64,000 nt of DNA from Bacteroidales bacterium. Lineage in GTDB: Bacteria > Bacteroidota > Bacteroidia > Bacteroidales > UBA932. This document shows, one piece after another, positions 29,326 to 37,137 of the stretch (its first letter is position 1; each line of letters opens with the position of its first letter). The DNA is taken from contig JAFZVU010000018.1 of NCBI GenBank assembly GCA_017617655.1, forward strand, positions 1-64,000. The letters are read 5' to 3'. A program made the position numbers and the translations under genes. The notes below the pieces were generated by a model that was given only the letters and a program-made list of their open reading frames with translations, searched no databases and was not told the origin of the DNA.

Positions 29326-29892
29326 TCAATATTTGAAAGGTGAATCGAAATCTTTTAGCAGGCCGCGGTTGCGGTCCTTGTCGGAAAGCAGGATGTCCTC
29401 CTGCGGCACCGGCCATTTGACGCCGATGTCGGGGTCGTCCCATGCCAGCCCGCCTTCATAGCCGGGGGCATAGAGGCTGTCGCATTTATACTGGAAGAGG
29501 GCTGTCTCGCTCAGCACCACATAGCCGTGCGCGAAGCCGCGGGGGATGAATACTTGCAGATGGTTGTCTTCAGACAGCTCCACTGCCTCGTATTTCCCGT
29601 ATGTGGGCGAGCCTTTGCGAAGGTCCACCGCCACATCCAGCACACGGCCGGCCACCACGCTCACCAGCTTGGCCTGACTGTGGGGCGGTAGCTGGAAATG
29701 CAGGCCGCGGAGCACGCCGTAGCTGGAGAGGGCCTGGTTGTCCTGGACGAATGAAACCTTCATCCCGGTGGCCTCCCTGAACTCACGGGAATTGAAACTC
29801 TCGAAGAAATAGCCCCGGCCGTCATGGAAGACATGCGGCTCGATGACCAGAAGACCTTCAATTGATGTTTCTGTAACCTTTATCTTCATCAT
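29326..29892 (-). CDS. rfbC: dTDP-4-dehydrorhamnose 3,5-epimerase
   Basis: Cupin-type epimerase acting on dTDP-4-keto-6-deoxyglucose. The 188-residue protein has the opening GLLVIEPHVFHDGRGYFFESF, the catalytic His region LRGLHFQLPPHSQAKLV and the aspartate/tyrosine segment VAVDLRKGSPTYGKY. Two adjacent ATGs (29892 and 29889) are possible; both overlap the stop codon of the upstream epimerase gene, indicating coupled translation. Confidence 0.95.
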   Translation of the reverse strand: MMKIKVTETSIEGLLVIEPHVFHDGRGYFFESFNSREFREATGMKVSFVQDNQALSSYGVLRGLHFQLPPHSQAKLVSVVAGRVLDVAVDLRKGSPTYGKYEAVELSEDNHLQVFIPRGFAHGYVVLSETALFQYKCDSLYAPGYEGGLAWDDPDIGVKWPVPQEDILLSDKDRNRGLLKDFDSPFKY

Positions 29893-30851
29893 TTGCGCAA
29901 AGGATTCTTGTCTGACATATACCAGTCGGCCATCTGCCGCAGTCCGTCGGCCAGCTGCACCTTGGGCTTGTAGCCCATATCCCTTTCGAGCTTGGCGGTG
30001 CTGGCGTAGGTCTGGGGCACGTCGCCGGCCTGCATCGGCATGAACTCCTTGACGGCCTCGCGGCCAAGAGCCTTCTCGAGGGTTGATATGAAATCCATCA
30101 GCATCACCGGGTTCGAGCAGCCAATGTTGTATACTTCGTGGCCATTCTCAGGAGCTTTGTCCAGCACTCGGATCACGCCCTCTACTATATCGTCTATATA
30201 GGTAAAGTCGCGGCGCATGTTACCGTTGTTGAACACCTTGATGGGCCTGCCGGCCAGGATGGCGTCGGTGAAGAGCATCGGAGCCATGTCGGGCCTGCCC
30301 CACGGACCGTAGACGGTGAAGAACCTCAACCCTGTGGCCTTCATGCCGTAGAGGCTGCAGTAGCATGACGCCATCAGCTCGTTGGCCTTCTTGGTGGCTG
30401 CATAGAGGCTCTTCGGGTTGTCGACAAAGTCGGTCTCCTCGAAGGGAACCTTCTCGTTGCCGCCGTACACCGAGCTGGAGCTGGCGTACACCAGATGCCT
30501 TACGGGATAGTGGCGGCAGCACTCCAGGATGTTTCCGAATCCCACCAGGTTGCTGTCGATGTATGCTTCGGGGTTCTCCAGGCTGTAGCGCACTCCCGCC
30601 TGGGCGGCGAGGGCTATGACGGCGTCGAAATGCTCGGACGCGAACAGTTCCGGCAGGGCCTTGCGGTCGGCGATGTCCATCTTTACGAAACGGAAATCGG
30701 CCGGCAGTTCGGCCAGACGGGCATGCTTGAGGCGGACGTCGTAATAGTCGTTAAGGTTGTCGAGGCCCACTACTTCGTCTCCCCTCGCTATGAGAGTCTT
30801 CGAAACGTGGTATCCTATGAATCCGGCGGCGCCGGTGACTAGTATTTTCAT
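29889..30851 (-). CDS. UDP-glucuronate 4-epimerase-like NAD-dependent epimerase
   Basis: A 320-residue extended SDR enzyme, probably interconverting UDP-glucuronate and UDP-galacturonate for capsule, O-antigen or other glycans. It has GAAGFIGYH near the N-terminus, the family block LAAQAGVRYSLENP, ASSSSVYGG, the catalytic LYAATKKANE and the specific stretch RFFTVYGPWGRPDMA that marks the uronate epimerase (CapI/GAE) branch. It overlaps rfbC at its 3' end and follows the xylose-isomerase-like gene by 10 nt. Confidence 0.9.
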   Translation of the reverse strand: MKILVTGAAGFIGYHVSKTLIARGDEVVGLDNLNDYYDVRLKHARLAELPADFRFVKMDIADRKALPELFASEHFDAVIALAAQAGVRYSLENPEAYIDSNLVGFGNILECCRHYPVRHLVYASSSSVYGGNEKVPFEETDFVDNPKSLYAATKKANELMASCYCSLYGMKATGLRFFTVYGPWGRPDMAPMLFTDAILAGRPIKVFNNGNMRRDFTYIDDIVEGVIRVLDKAPENGHEVYNIGCSNPVMLMDFISTLEKALGREAVKEFMPMQAGDVPQTYASTAKLERDMGYKPKVQLADGLRQMADWYMSDKNPLRK

Positions 30852-30861
30852 TTAGTCTGTT

Positions 30862-31764
30862 TTAAGCTTGTTCCCACTGTTGGCGCAGCAGCTCCACAGC
30901 CGCTGCGTTAGCTTCCTTGCGGTCACCCGCACATCCGCACTCGAACGACAGGTAGTAAGGGTATTCCAGTTCCTTCATGGCGCGGAAGCCCTCGATGTAA
31001 TTGTCCTTGTCGCCGTCCTCTCCGGGAGTGACGCGGCGGCCGCGGCTGGCTATGTGCACATGGCGCAGATACTGCTTGCCGGCAGACATCAGCGCACCGT
31101 AGTCACTGGTCTCTTCCTTCATGTGCCAGAAATCGCCCATGCACATTACTCCTTCGCTGTCGCTGTCGCGGCAGATGGCAGCTGCGTCAGCCACAAGGCG
31201 CAGATAGAAAGCCTCTCCCCTGTTCAGCGGCTCGAGAATCACTGTCGTGCCTTTTGACAACGCATACTCTCCCAACTCGTGAAGCTGGGCACAAAGATAA
31301 TTCCTTGTTTCGATAGTATGAGGCATACAGGGCTTCTGATGGTTGAAAGCCGGCACCATTATCACTCCGGTGGAGCCGATCTGGCCCGCAGCATCTATAA
31401 TCTCGCGCATAGAGCTGTCAAACTCGACCTTGACGGCAGGGTCTTCGGCCAGGATGAAGCCGCGGAAGCCGGCGCAGATGGCAGACACCTTGAGCTTGCG
31501 GCCTTCCAGGGCTTTCGCTATCTCGTCATACCTGCGCACCAGCTCCTGGCCACCGGGCTCGTAGCCCACGATGCCGAGGCTCTCCATGTAGTCGAACTTC
31601 TCGGCGTAGCTCTCGCCGAGGGCAGTCCCGGTCTGGAACGAAAGGTTCAGGGCCACCTTGGGCTTCTTGGGGGTGCAGCCCGTCAGCACGCTTGCGGGGC
31701 CGCCCGCCAGGGCGACAGCTGCAGCTCCCGCCGCAGTCGTCTTGAAGAAACTTCTTCTGTCCAT
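30862..31764 (-). CDS. Tat-exported xylose-isomerase-like TIM-barrel lipoprotein
   Basis: A 300-residue sugar phosphate isomerase/epimerase-family protein (AP-endonuclease-2 fold). The N-terminus MDRRSFFKTTAAG is a twin-arginine signal with hydrophobic core and lipobox ending at Cys30 (SVLTGC), so it is a folded lipoprotein outside the cytoplasm. Metal ligands of the family are visible: Glu in ILEPLNRGE, Asp in CMGDFWHM, His in RHVHIASRG and Glu in YLSFECG. In Bacteroidota such exported barrels recur next to Gfo/Idh/MocA dehydrogenases and have been linked to cleavage of oxidised sugars rather than sugar phosphates. It begins 3 nt after the dehydrogenase gene. Confidence 0.88.
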   Translation of the reverse strand: MDRRSFFKTTAAGAAAVALAGGPASVLTGCTPKKPKVALNLSFQTGTALGESYAEKFDYMESLGIVGYEPGGQELVRRYDEIAKALEGRKLKVSAICAGFRGFILAEDPAVKVEFDSSMREIIDAAGQIGSTGVIMVPAFNHQKPCMPHTIETRNYLCAQLHELGEYALSKGTTVILEPLNRGEAFYLRLVADAAAICRDSDSEGVMCMGDFWHMKEETSDYGALMSAGKQYLRHVHIASRGRRVTPGEDGDKDNYIEGFRAMKELEYPYYLSFECGCAGDRKEANAAAVELLRQQWEQA

Positions 31765-31767
31765 GGT

Positions 31768-33132
31768 CTATTTCTTAGCTTCGCCCGGAACGGGAACGGT
31801 GTATTTCTTGAGGTCCAGAGGGCCTATCTTCAGGCTGTCCATGTCTGCGGGCAGGTAATCCTGGTCCATGGCGCTCATCTCGTCCCATGTGATGGTCTTG
31901 CCGGTGTATGCAGCCTCGCGGCCCATGATGCCGGCCAGGGTCGACATTCCGCACTGGGTAGCCTCGTCGAGCATCTCGCCCTTGCGGATATGGTTCACCC
32001 AGTCCACATGCTCCAGAGTGTAGGGGTCATGCTGCTGGAACTCTGCCTTGGCAGCCTCCTCGTCGAACTTCCAGATTATGTTGCCCTGGAGGTCCTTTAT
32101 GGCGTGCTCGCGGCTGTTCCATGAGCCTTTAGTGCCCTGTACATATTCGCTTACGTTGCTTGAGCATCCATCTATCTGGCGGCAGAACGAATGCATGTGG
32201 ATGCCGTTCTCGAATTCGAAGTCGATGCTGAAGTTGTCATACTGGTCGCCAGTGATGCGGCGCTGGCGTGAGCCTACTCCAGTAGCCTTTACGGGATGGA
32301 TGCCGCCGGCCATCCAGAGGAACACGTCGATGTTGTGGACGTGCTGCTCCACGATGTGGTCGCCAGAGAGCCATTTCCAGTTCACCCAGTCGCGGATGTT
32401 CCACTCCATGTCGCTCCAGCCTTTCTGGCGCTCGCGGTACCAGAGCATGCCCTGGTTCCAGTATACGTTACCGCCAGTGATCTCTCCGATGTAGCCCTGC
32501 TGGATCTTCTCGAAAGCGGCTACGTAAGGGCGCTGGTGGTGACGCTGGGTGCCGGTCACTACTGCGAGACCCTTGGCCTGGGCCTGCTTTGCAGTTGCCA
32601 TGATGAGGCGGTAGCCCTTAGCGTCGACTGCAATAGGTTTCTCAAGGAAGCAGTGAACTCCCTTGGACACTGCGTACTGGAAATGATAGGGACGGAATAC
32701 GGGCGGGGTGGCTACTATCACCATGTCTACGCCTGAGTCGATTACCTTCTTGTAGGCATCGAAACCTACGAAGCAGTTCTCAGCGGTAAGCGCCTGGCCC
32801 TTGTCCTGCATCTTCTTCAGGAAAGCGTCGGTGCGGTCCTTGAAGGTATCGCCAGCTGCAGTAACCTTTATGCCGTCGGCAGCTGCCAGCAGATTGTCGA
32901 TAGCGCCTGTGCCGCGGCCGCCGCAGCCGATCAGGCCGACCTTGAGCTCACGGCCGTCGATAGCCTTGTCGGGCAGTTCGGGGATGTAATACTCACCGGG
33001 CTGTTTGAGAGGAACGAGTTTGGCACCATCCTTTTCCTTGCAGGATGAAAGAAGCGGAGTGGAGGCAACGATGGCTGCGCCGCCGATCGCCGCGCTGCAG
33101 CCGAAAAATTCTCTTCTTGAAAGTTTTTTCAT
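31768..33132 (-). CDS. Tat-exported Gfo/Idh/MocA-family oxidoreductase lipoprotein
   Basis: A 454-residue nicotinamide-dependent dehydrogenase. The start MKKLSRREFFGCSAAIGGAA is a twin-arginine signal with a lipobox at Cys31 (LLSSC), so it is exported already folded with its cofactor. The Rossmann motif GLIGCGGRGTGA is at about 66-77, the conserved EKP lysine motif at 164-166, and the active-site segment VEQHVHNIDVFLW near residue 262. Family members oxidise sugar hydroxyls, often at C3, using tightly bound NAD. It is flanked in the operon by the xylose-isomerase-like lipoprotein and, 31 nt upstream, the cytochrome-SUMF1 fusion. Confidence 0.92.
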   Translation of the reverse strand: MKKLSRREFFGCSAAIGGAAIVASTPLLSSCKEKDGAKLVPLKQPGEYYIPELPDKAIDGRELKVGLIGCGGRGTGAIDNLLAAADGIKVTAAGDTFKDRTDAFLKKMQDKGQALTAENCFVGFDAYKKVIDSGVDMVIVATPPVFRPYHFQYAVSKGVHCFLEKPIAVDAKGYRLIMATAKQAQAKGLAVVTGTQRHHQRPYVAAFEKIQQGYIGEITGGNVYWNQGMLWYRERQKGWSDMEWNIRDWVNWKWLSGDHIVEQHVHNIDVFLWMAGGIHPVKATGVGSRQRRITGDQYDNFSIDFEFENGIHMHSFCRQIDGCSSNVSEYVQGTKGSWNSREHAIKDLQGNIIWKFDEEAAKAEFQQHDPYTLEHVDWVNHIRKGEMLDEATQCGMSTLAGIMGREAAYTGKTITWDEMSAMDQDYLPADMDSLKIGPLDLKKYTVPVPGEAKK

Positions 33133-33163
33133 AGCTATAGTTATTTATTGTTTTTCTTTCATT

Positions 33164-34684
33164 TCAAATCAGCCCGTCGGGCACTTCGCATACAACACGG
33201 AAACCTATGCCCTTTATGTCGGAGTACCACCAGATGCTCTTGGGGTTCTGGGGGTCAGTCCTCAGCCAGTCGTCGTGGCGGGTGCTGGCGCGGGCCGCGC
33301 TGCGGACTTCAGCGGCGTCGGAGGCATAGCTGCCGCCGCGCACCACATGCTCAACTCCGCTCGCAGGGCCTTTCGGATCAATGGCCCCGTCCTGCAGGGC
33401 GCTGTAGGCATCCTCGGCATACCAGTCTGAGCAGTACTCCATCACGTTGCCAAGCATGTTCTTAAGCCCGAAGGGGTTGGCGGCCACGCGCGAGGGCTCC
33501 TGGGTACGGTTGCCGCTGTTGGCTGCGTATACCACATTGGTCGCGATGACGGCGGTGTCGGCCTTGAGGATTCCTTTCAGGAAGCCTTCCTGGGAGTATT
33601 TCTTCGGGTTGCCGCCGAAATAATACGGGCCGTCCGAGCCGCCACGGGCCGCGTACTCCCACTCAGCCTCTGTGGGCAGACGGTACTTGCGGCCGGTCTT
33701 CAGCGAGAGCCACTGGCAGAAGGTCTCCGCAGCGTAGTGGGTCATGGTTATGGCAGGGCGCTGGCCCATGCCCCAGCCCTGGTCCGGAGCCCCGAACGGC
33801 GGGGTCGGGCCGCTGACGGCGTCTATGTCGTCGCGGCTGTTGTTGGCGTATATCACTGACGGAGGGGTGCGTCCTTCCGACATTGTCTCGTTATAGAAAG
33901 CCCAGAACTGGTCCCAGGTGGTCTCGACCTCGGCCATGAAGAACGGCGATACGGTGACGCTGCGCTGCGGGCCTTCGTCGGCCTTGCGGAAAGGCTCTCC
34001 GGCCGGGGAGCCCATGGTGAAGCTGCCGCCCGGGACGGCTATCATCCTTATGGCTGCAGTGGTGCCGGGCACTGTCTCGGTGAAGTCCGCGAACTCTTTT
34101 ACTTCAGCGCGAGCCTCATACACCGGGCCGGCGGTCACGGGGGCGGTCTTCATGCTCTCGTGCTTGTAGTCGGGGTCGTAATGGCCGGCGTCAAGGTGGC
34201 AGCTGATGCACTGCAGATTGTATTTCACTGCGTATTCGTCGTAGTAGAGATGGGCCACCACGGCTTCGTCGGTCACTCCCTCAGGGTAGAGGTTTTCGTG
34301 GCAGCGCACGCAGCTCTCGTTGAAGACAATCTTCTGGGCGTATTCCAGCTCGCCCTTGGCGTCCCAGTCTATCTTTTCTTTATCCTTGAACCAGTTTGAG
34401 AGTATGTCCTTCGCGCCCATCCGGGTCTTTACTGCGAAGCGGTGCATCGGCACATCCTCCGGAGGGAGGTGGCAGGCCACGCAGTCGGTGACTGTGCCAG
34501 AGCCGTTGCTGTAGTGCATGGACTGCTTCCAGCTGGCGTCGGCGTCGGTGTGGACGTGGCACGACATGCAGTATTCGTTGTCAGAAGTCTTGGCATAAGT
34601 GACGTCGAAGCCGGCCTTGAACGCAAAGCCGACGACGATTCCGCACAGAAGTGCTATCAATGCGCCTTTCTTCTTCTTTGACAT
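33164..34684 (-). CDS. tetraheme NapC/NirT-type cytochrome fused to SUMF1 domain
   Basis: A 506-residue protein with two parts. Residues 8-28 are a membrane anchor, followed by four CxxCH heme-binding motifs at about 39, 68, 125 and 159 (CMSCH, CVACH, CVRCH, CISCH), the layout of NapC/NrfH quinol dehydrogenases. Residues about 210-500 are a SUMF1/formylglycine-generating-type C-lectin fold (MIAVPGGSFTMGSPAGEP, RLPTEAEWEYAARGG, NMLGNVMEYCSDWY, GIGFRVV). The segment RGGSYASDAAEVRSAAR lacks the cysteine of true formylglycine-generating enzymes, so this part is probably a binding module as in GldJ/GldK. It would pass electrons from or to the quinone pool at the periplasmic face. It starts 3 nt after rfbA. 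Confidence 0.9.
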   Translation of the reverse strand: MSKKKKGALIALLCGIVVGFAFKAGFDVTYAKTSDNEYCMSCHVHTDADASWKQSMHYSNGSGTVTDCVACHLPPEDVPMHRFAVKTRMGAKDILSNWFKDKEKIDWDAKGELEYAQKIVFNESCVRCHENLYPEGVTDEAVVAHLYYDEYAVKYNLQCISCHLDAGHYDPDYKHESMKTAPVTAGPVYEARAEVKEFADFTETVPGTTAAIRMIAVPGGSFTMGSPAGEPFRKADEGPQRSVTVSPFFMAEVETTWDQFWAFYNETMSEGRTPPSVIYANNSRDDIDAVSGPTPPFGAPDQGWGMGQRPAITMTHYAAETFCQWLSLKTGRKYRLPTEAEWEYAARGGSDGPYYFGGNPKKYSQEGFLKGILKADTAVIATNVVYAANSGNRTQEPSRVAANPFGLKNMLGNVMEYCSDWYAEDAYSALQDGAIDPKGPASGVEHVVRGGSYASDAAEVRSAARASTRHDDWLRTDPQNPKSIWWYSDIKGIGFRVVCEVPDGLI

Positions 34685-34687
34685 ATA

Positions 34688-35563
34688 TTATTCGGAAGCC
34701 ACCCTCATCAGGTACTGTCCGTACTGGTTCTTGATCATAGGGGCGGCGTCTTCGCGCACCTTGTCAGCGTCGATCCACCCGCTGCGGTAGGCTATCTCCT
34801 CGAGGCAGGCCACCTTCAGGCCCTGGCGCTTCTCTATCACCTCGAAGAATGTGGAGGCCTCGGCCAGGGAGTCGTGGGTGCCGGTGTCGAGCCATGCGAA
34901 ACCACGGCCCAGCAGCTGCACCTTCAGCCTGCCCTCCTCCAGGAAGGCCTGATTCACGGATGTTATCTCCAGCTCGCCGCGTGCCGAGGGTTTCACCTGT
35001 GCCGCAACATCCACCACCTTGTTCGGGTAGAAGTAGAGGCCTACTACGGCATAATTGCTCTTGGGCTTTGCGGGTTTCTCCTCAATGCCGATGCAGTTGC
35101 CCTCCTTGTCGAACTCGGCCACGCCGTAGCGCTCGGGGTCGCTCACCCAGTAGCCGAAGATGGTGGCATTGCCGTTATCCTCAGCTTCTTTAACGGCGGC
35201 AGACAGCTTGCCCGTGAAGGACTCGCCGTAGAAGATGTTGTCTCCCAGCACGAGGCATACGTTGTCGTCGCCTATGAACTCGCGGCCGATTATGAAGGCC
35301 TGCGCAAGGCCGTCCGGGCTGGGCTGCTCCGCGTATGAGAACTTCACTCCGAAAGCAGAGCCGTCCCCGAGCAGGCGCTTGAAGGCCGGGAGGTCGTATG
35401 GCGTGCTGATGATGAGGATCTCACGGATGCCGGCGAGCATGAGGGCGCTCAGCGGATAGTATATCATCGGCTTGTCATAGATGGGGAGCAACTGCTTGCT
35501 CACGCCTTTGGTAATCGGATAGAGTCTGGTGCCGGAGCCGCCGGCGAGAACGATGCCTTTCAT
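34688..35563 (-). CDS. rfbA: glucose-1-phosphate thymidylyltransferase
   Basis: Makes dTDP-glucose from dTTP and glucose 1-phosphate, the first step of the dTDP-sugar pathway. The 291-residue protein starts at the ATG at 35563 with [20 protein letters not shown], the nucleotide-binding signature; the open frame continues another 175 codons upstream into sequence antisense to the symporter gene, which is not coding. Other motifs: [24 protein letters not shown] and [13 protein letters not shown]. It is the first gene of the seven-gene operon. Confidence 0.95.
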   Translation of the reverse strand: MKGIVLAGGSGTRLYPITKGVSKQLLPIYDKPMIYYPLSALMLAGIREILIISTPYDLPAFKRLLGDGSAFGVKFSYAEQPSPDGLAQAFIIGREFIGDDNVCLVLGDNIFYGESFTGKLSAAVKEAEDNGNATIFGYWVSDPERYGVAEFDKEGNCIGIEEKPAKPKSNYAVVGLYFYPNKVVDVAAQVKPSARGELEITSVNQAFLEEGRLKVQLLGRGFAWLDTGTHDSLAEASTFFEVIEKRQGLKVACLEEIAYRSGWIDADKVREDAAPMIKNQYGQYLMRVASE

Positions 35564-35599
35564 AGCGAGTATATATTTTGGTAAATTTAGTTTTTTTCT

Positions 35600-37081
35600 G
35601 TGACAAGTTGTAATTTTGGAAGTGATTTCAACAAGCTCGTGTTTTCGAAAATTGTAGATGCGGTCAATAATGTGGTCTGGAGCCCGGCTCTCGTGGTTCT
35701 CCTGATCTTCGCCGGCCTTTTCTTCTCCTTCAGGACGCGGTTCGTGCAGGTGCGCAGGCTGGGTCTGATGGTCAAGCTGCTGTTCTCGAAGCACGACAAC
35801 GAGCCGGAGGAAAAGGTTGAAGCCGGCCAGACCGTTCCCAAGAACAAAGTGTCGTCGTTCAGTGCCTTCTGCATGGCGCTTTCCGGCCGTGTGGGCACCG
35901 GCAACATAGTGGGCGTGGCCACCGCCATCGCTCTCGGCGGCCCGGGAGCCATATTCTGGATGTGGATAATCGCCTTCTTCGGCGCTTCCACCGCCTTCGT
36001 GGAGTCGACTCTCGCCCAGGTCTACCGCTTTCCCCACCGCTCCAGCTTCCGCGGCGGCCCGTTCTGCTACATCCAGGAAGGGCTGCACAAACGCTGGATC
36101 GGCGTCCTCTTCGCCATACTGACAATTGTCTGCTATGGTGTATTCCTGCCCACGGTGCAGGCTAACGGCGCTTCGCAGGCTTTCTTCAATTCATACAGCG
36201 TCACTCCTGCCGCCACCGGCATCGGGCTTGCCATCCTGCTGGCGATAGTAATCATAGGCGGAGTGAAGCGCATCGCCGACGTGGCTTCCGTAGTCACCCC
36301 CTTCATGGCTCTCGGATACATACTTATCGCGATAGTGGTGCTGGCCATCAATGCCGACAAGATCCCGTTCCTGCTGGGGCAGATAGTGACTAACGCCTTC
36401 GGCATCAACCCCATCGCCGGCGGCATCCTCGGCTCCACCATAATGATGGGAGTCAAGCGCGGCATATTCTCGAACGAGGCCGGAGAAGGTGGCGGCGCCA
36501 TCGTTTCCGCCACAGCCCATGTGAAGCATCCCGCCCAGCAGGGCCTGGTGCAGGCGTTCTCGGTATATGTAGACACCCTGCTTGTCTGCACCGCCACCGC
36601 GCTGATGATCCTTGCGGCCGGCACCTACAACATAATCGACTCCAACACCGGCGAGATGATAGTTGCCAACGCTCCCGCCCTCGGCAACAACTACGTCAAC
36701 TTCACCCAGGCTGCCGTAGACTCCGTCTTCCAGGGCTTCGGAGGGCAGTTCGTTTCCATAGCGCTACTCTTCTTCGTATTCACCACCCTGATGGCATATT
36801 ACTTCTATTCCGAGACCAGTATAATCTACATTTGCCGCGAGGTGGCCCGCAAGCGCAAGATTACTTATGCCCGCAGGCTCGAGGATATCCTCATCTGGAC
36901 CTACAGGCTGCTGTTGCTCGGCGCCGTAATCTTCGGAGCTGTCCGCGAGACGGATGTGATCTGGCAGATTGGCGACATCGGCGTCGGCCTCACCGCCTGG
37001 ATCAACGTCATCGCCATCCTCATCCTCAGCCCCCAGGCCATCAAAGCCCTCCGCGAGTACGAGAGATCCCTCAGGAAATAA
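35600..37081 (+). CDS. alanine/glycine:cation symporter (AGCS family)
   Basis: A membrane carrier importing alanine or glycine with sodium or protons. The product, up to 493 residues, has about 11 hydrophobic helices and the family block [19 protein letters not shown] followed by [17 protein letters not shown], plus [12 protein letters not shown]. The start is uncertain: a GTG at 35600 gives the longest form, but a -7-like TAATTTTG at 35611-35618 lies inside it, and a GTG at 35639 gives a start closer to the conserved [14 protein letters not shown]. It is divergent from rfbA. Confidence 0.9.
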   Translation: MTSCNFGSDFNKLVFSKIVDAVNNVVWSPALVVLLIFAGLFFSFRTRFVQVRRLGLMVKLLFSKHDNEPEEKVEAGQTVPKNKVSSFSAFCMALSGRVGTGNIVGVATAIALGGPGAIFWMWIIAFFGASTAFVESTLAQVYRFPHRSSFRGGPFCYIQEGLHKRWIGVLFAILTIVCYGVFLPTVQANGASQAFFNSYSVTPAATGIGLAILLAIVIIGGVKRIADVASVVTPFMALGYILIAIVVLAINADKIPFLLGQIVTNAFGINPIAGGILGSTIMMGVKRGIFSNEAGEGGGAIVSATAHVKHPAQQGLVQAFSVYVDTLLVCTATALMILAAGTYNIIDSNTGEMIVANAPALGNNYVNFTQAAVDSVFQGFGGQFVSIALLFFVFTTLMAYYFYSETSIIYICREVARKRKITYARRLEDILIWTYRLLLLGAVIFGAVRETDVIWQIGDIGVGLTAWINVIAILILSPQAIKALREYERSLRK

Positions 37082-37137
37082 TATCACTACTAATGGTGAT
37101 GCGTAATTGCTGAAAAAGGGCGACCTTTGCTTCCGCA

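Noticed and set aside
33164..34684. Sulfatase-activating formylglycine-generating enzyme
   Set aside because: The SUMF1 fold is present, but the active-site cysteine region has none, and no sulfatase gene is nearby.
34688..36088. 466-residue form of RfbA
   Set aside because: The extra N-terminal residues are antisense to the AGCS gene. The true nucleotide-binding signature starts at the ATG at 35563.
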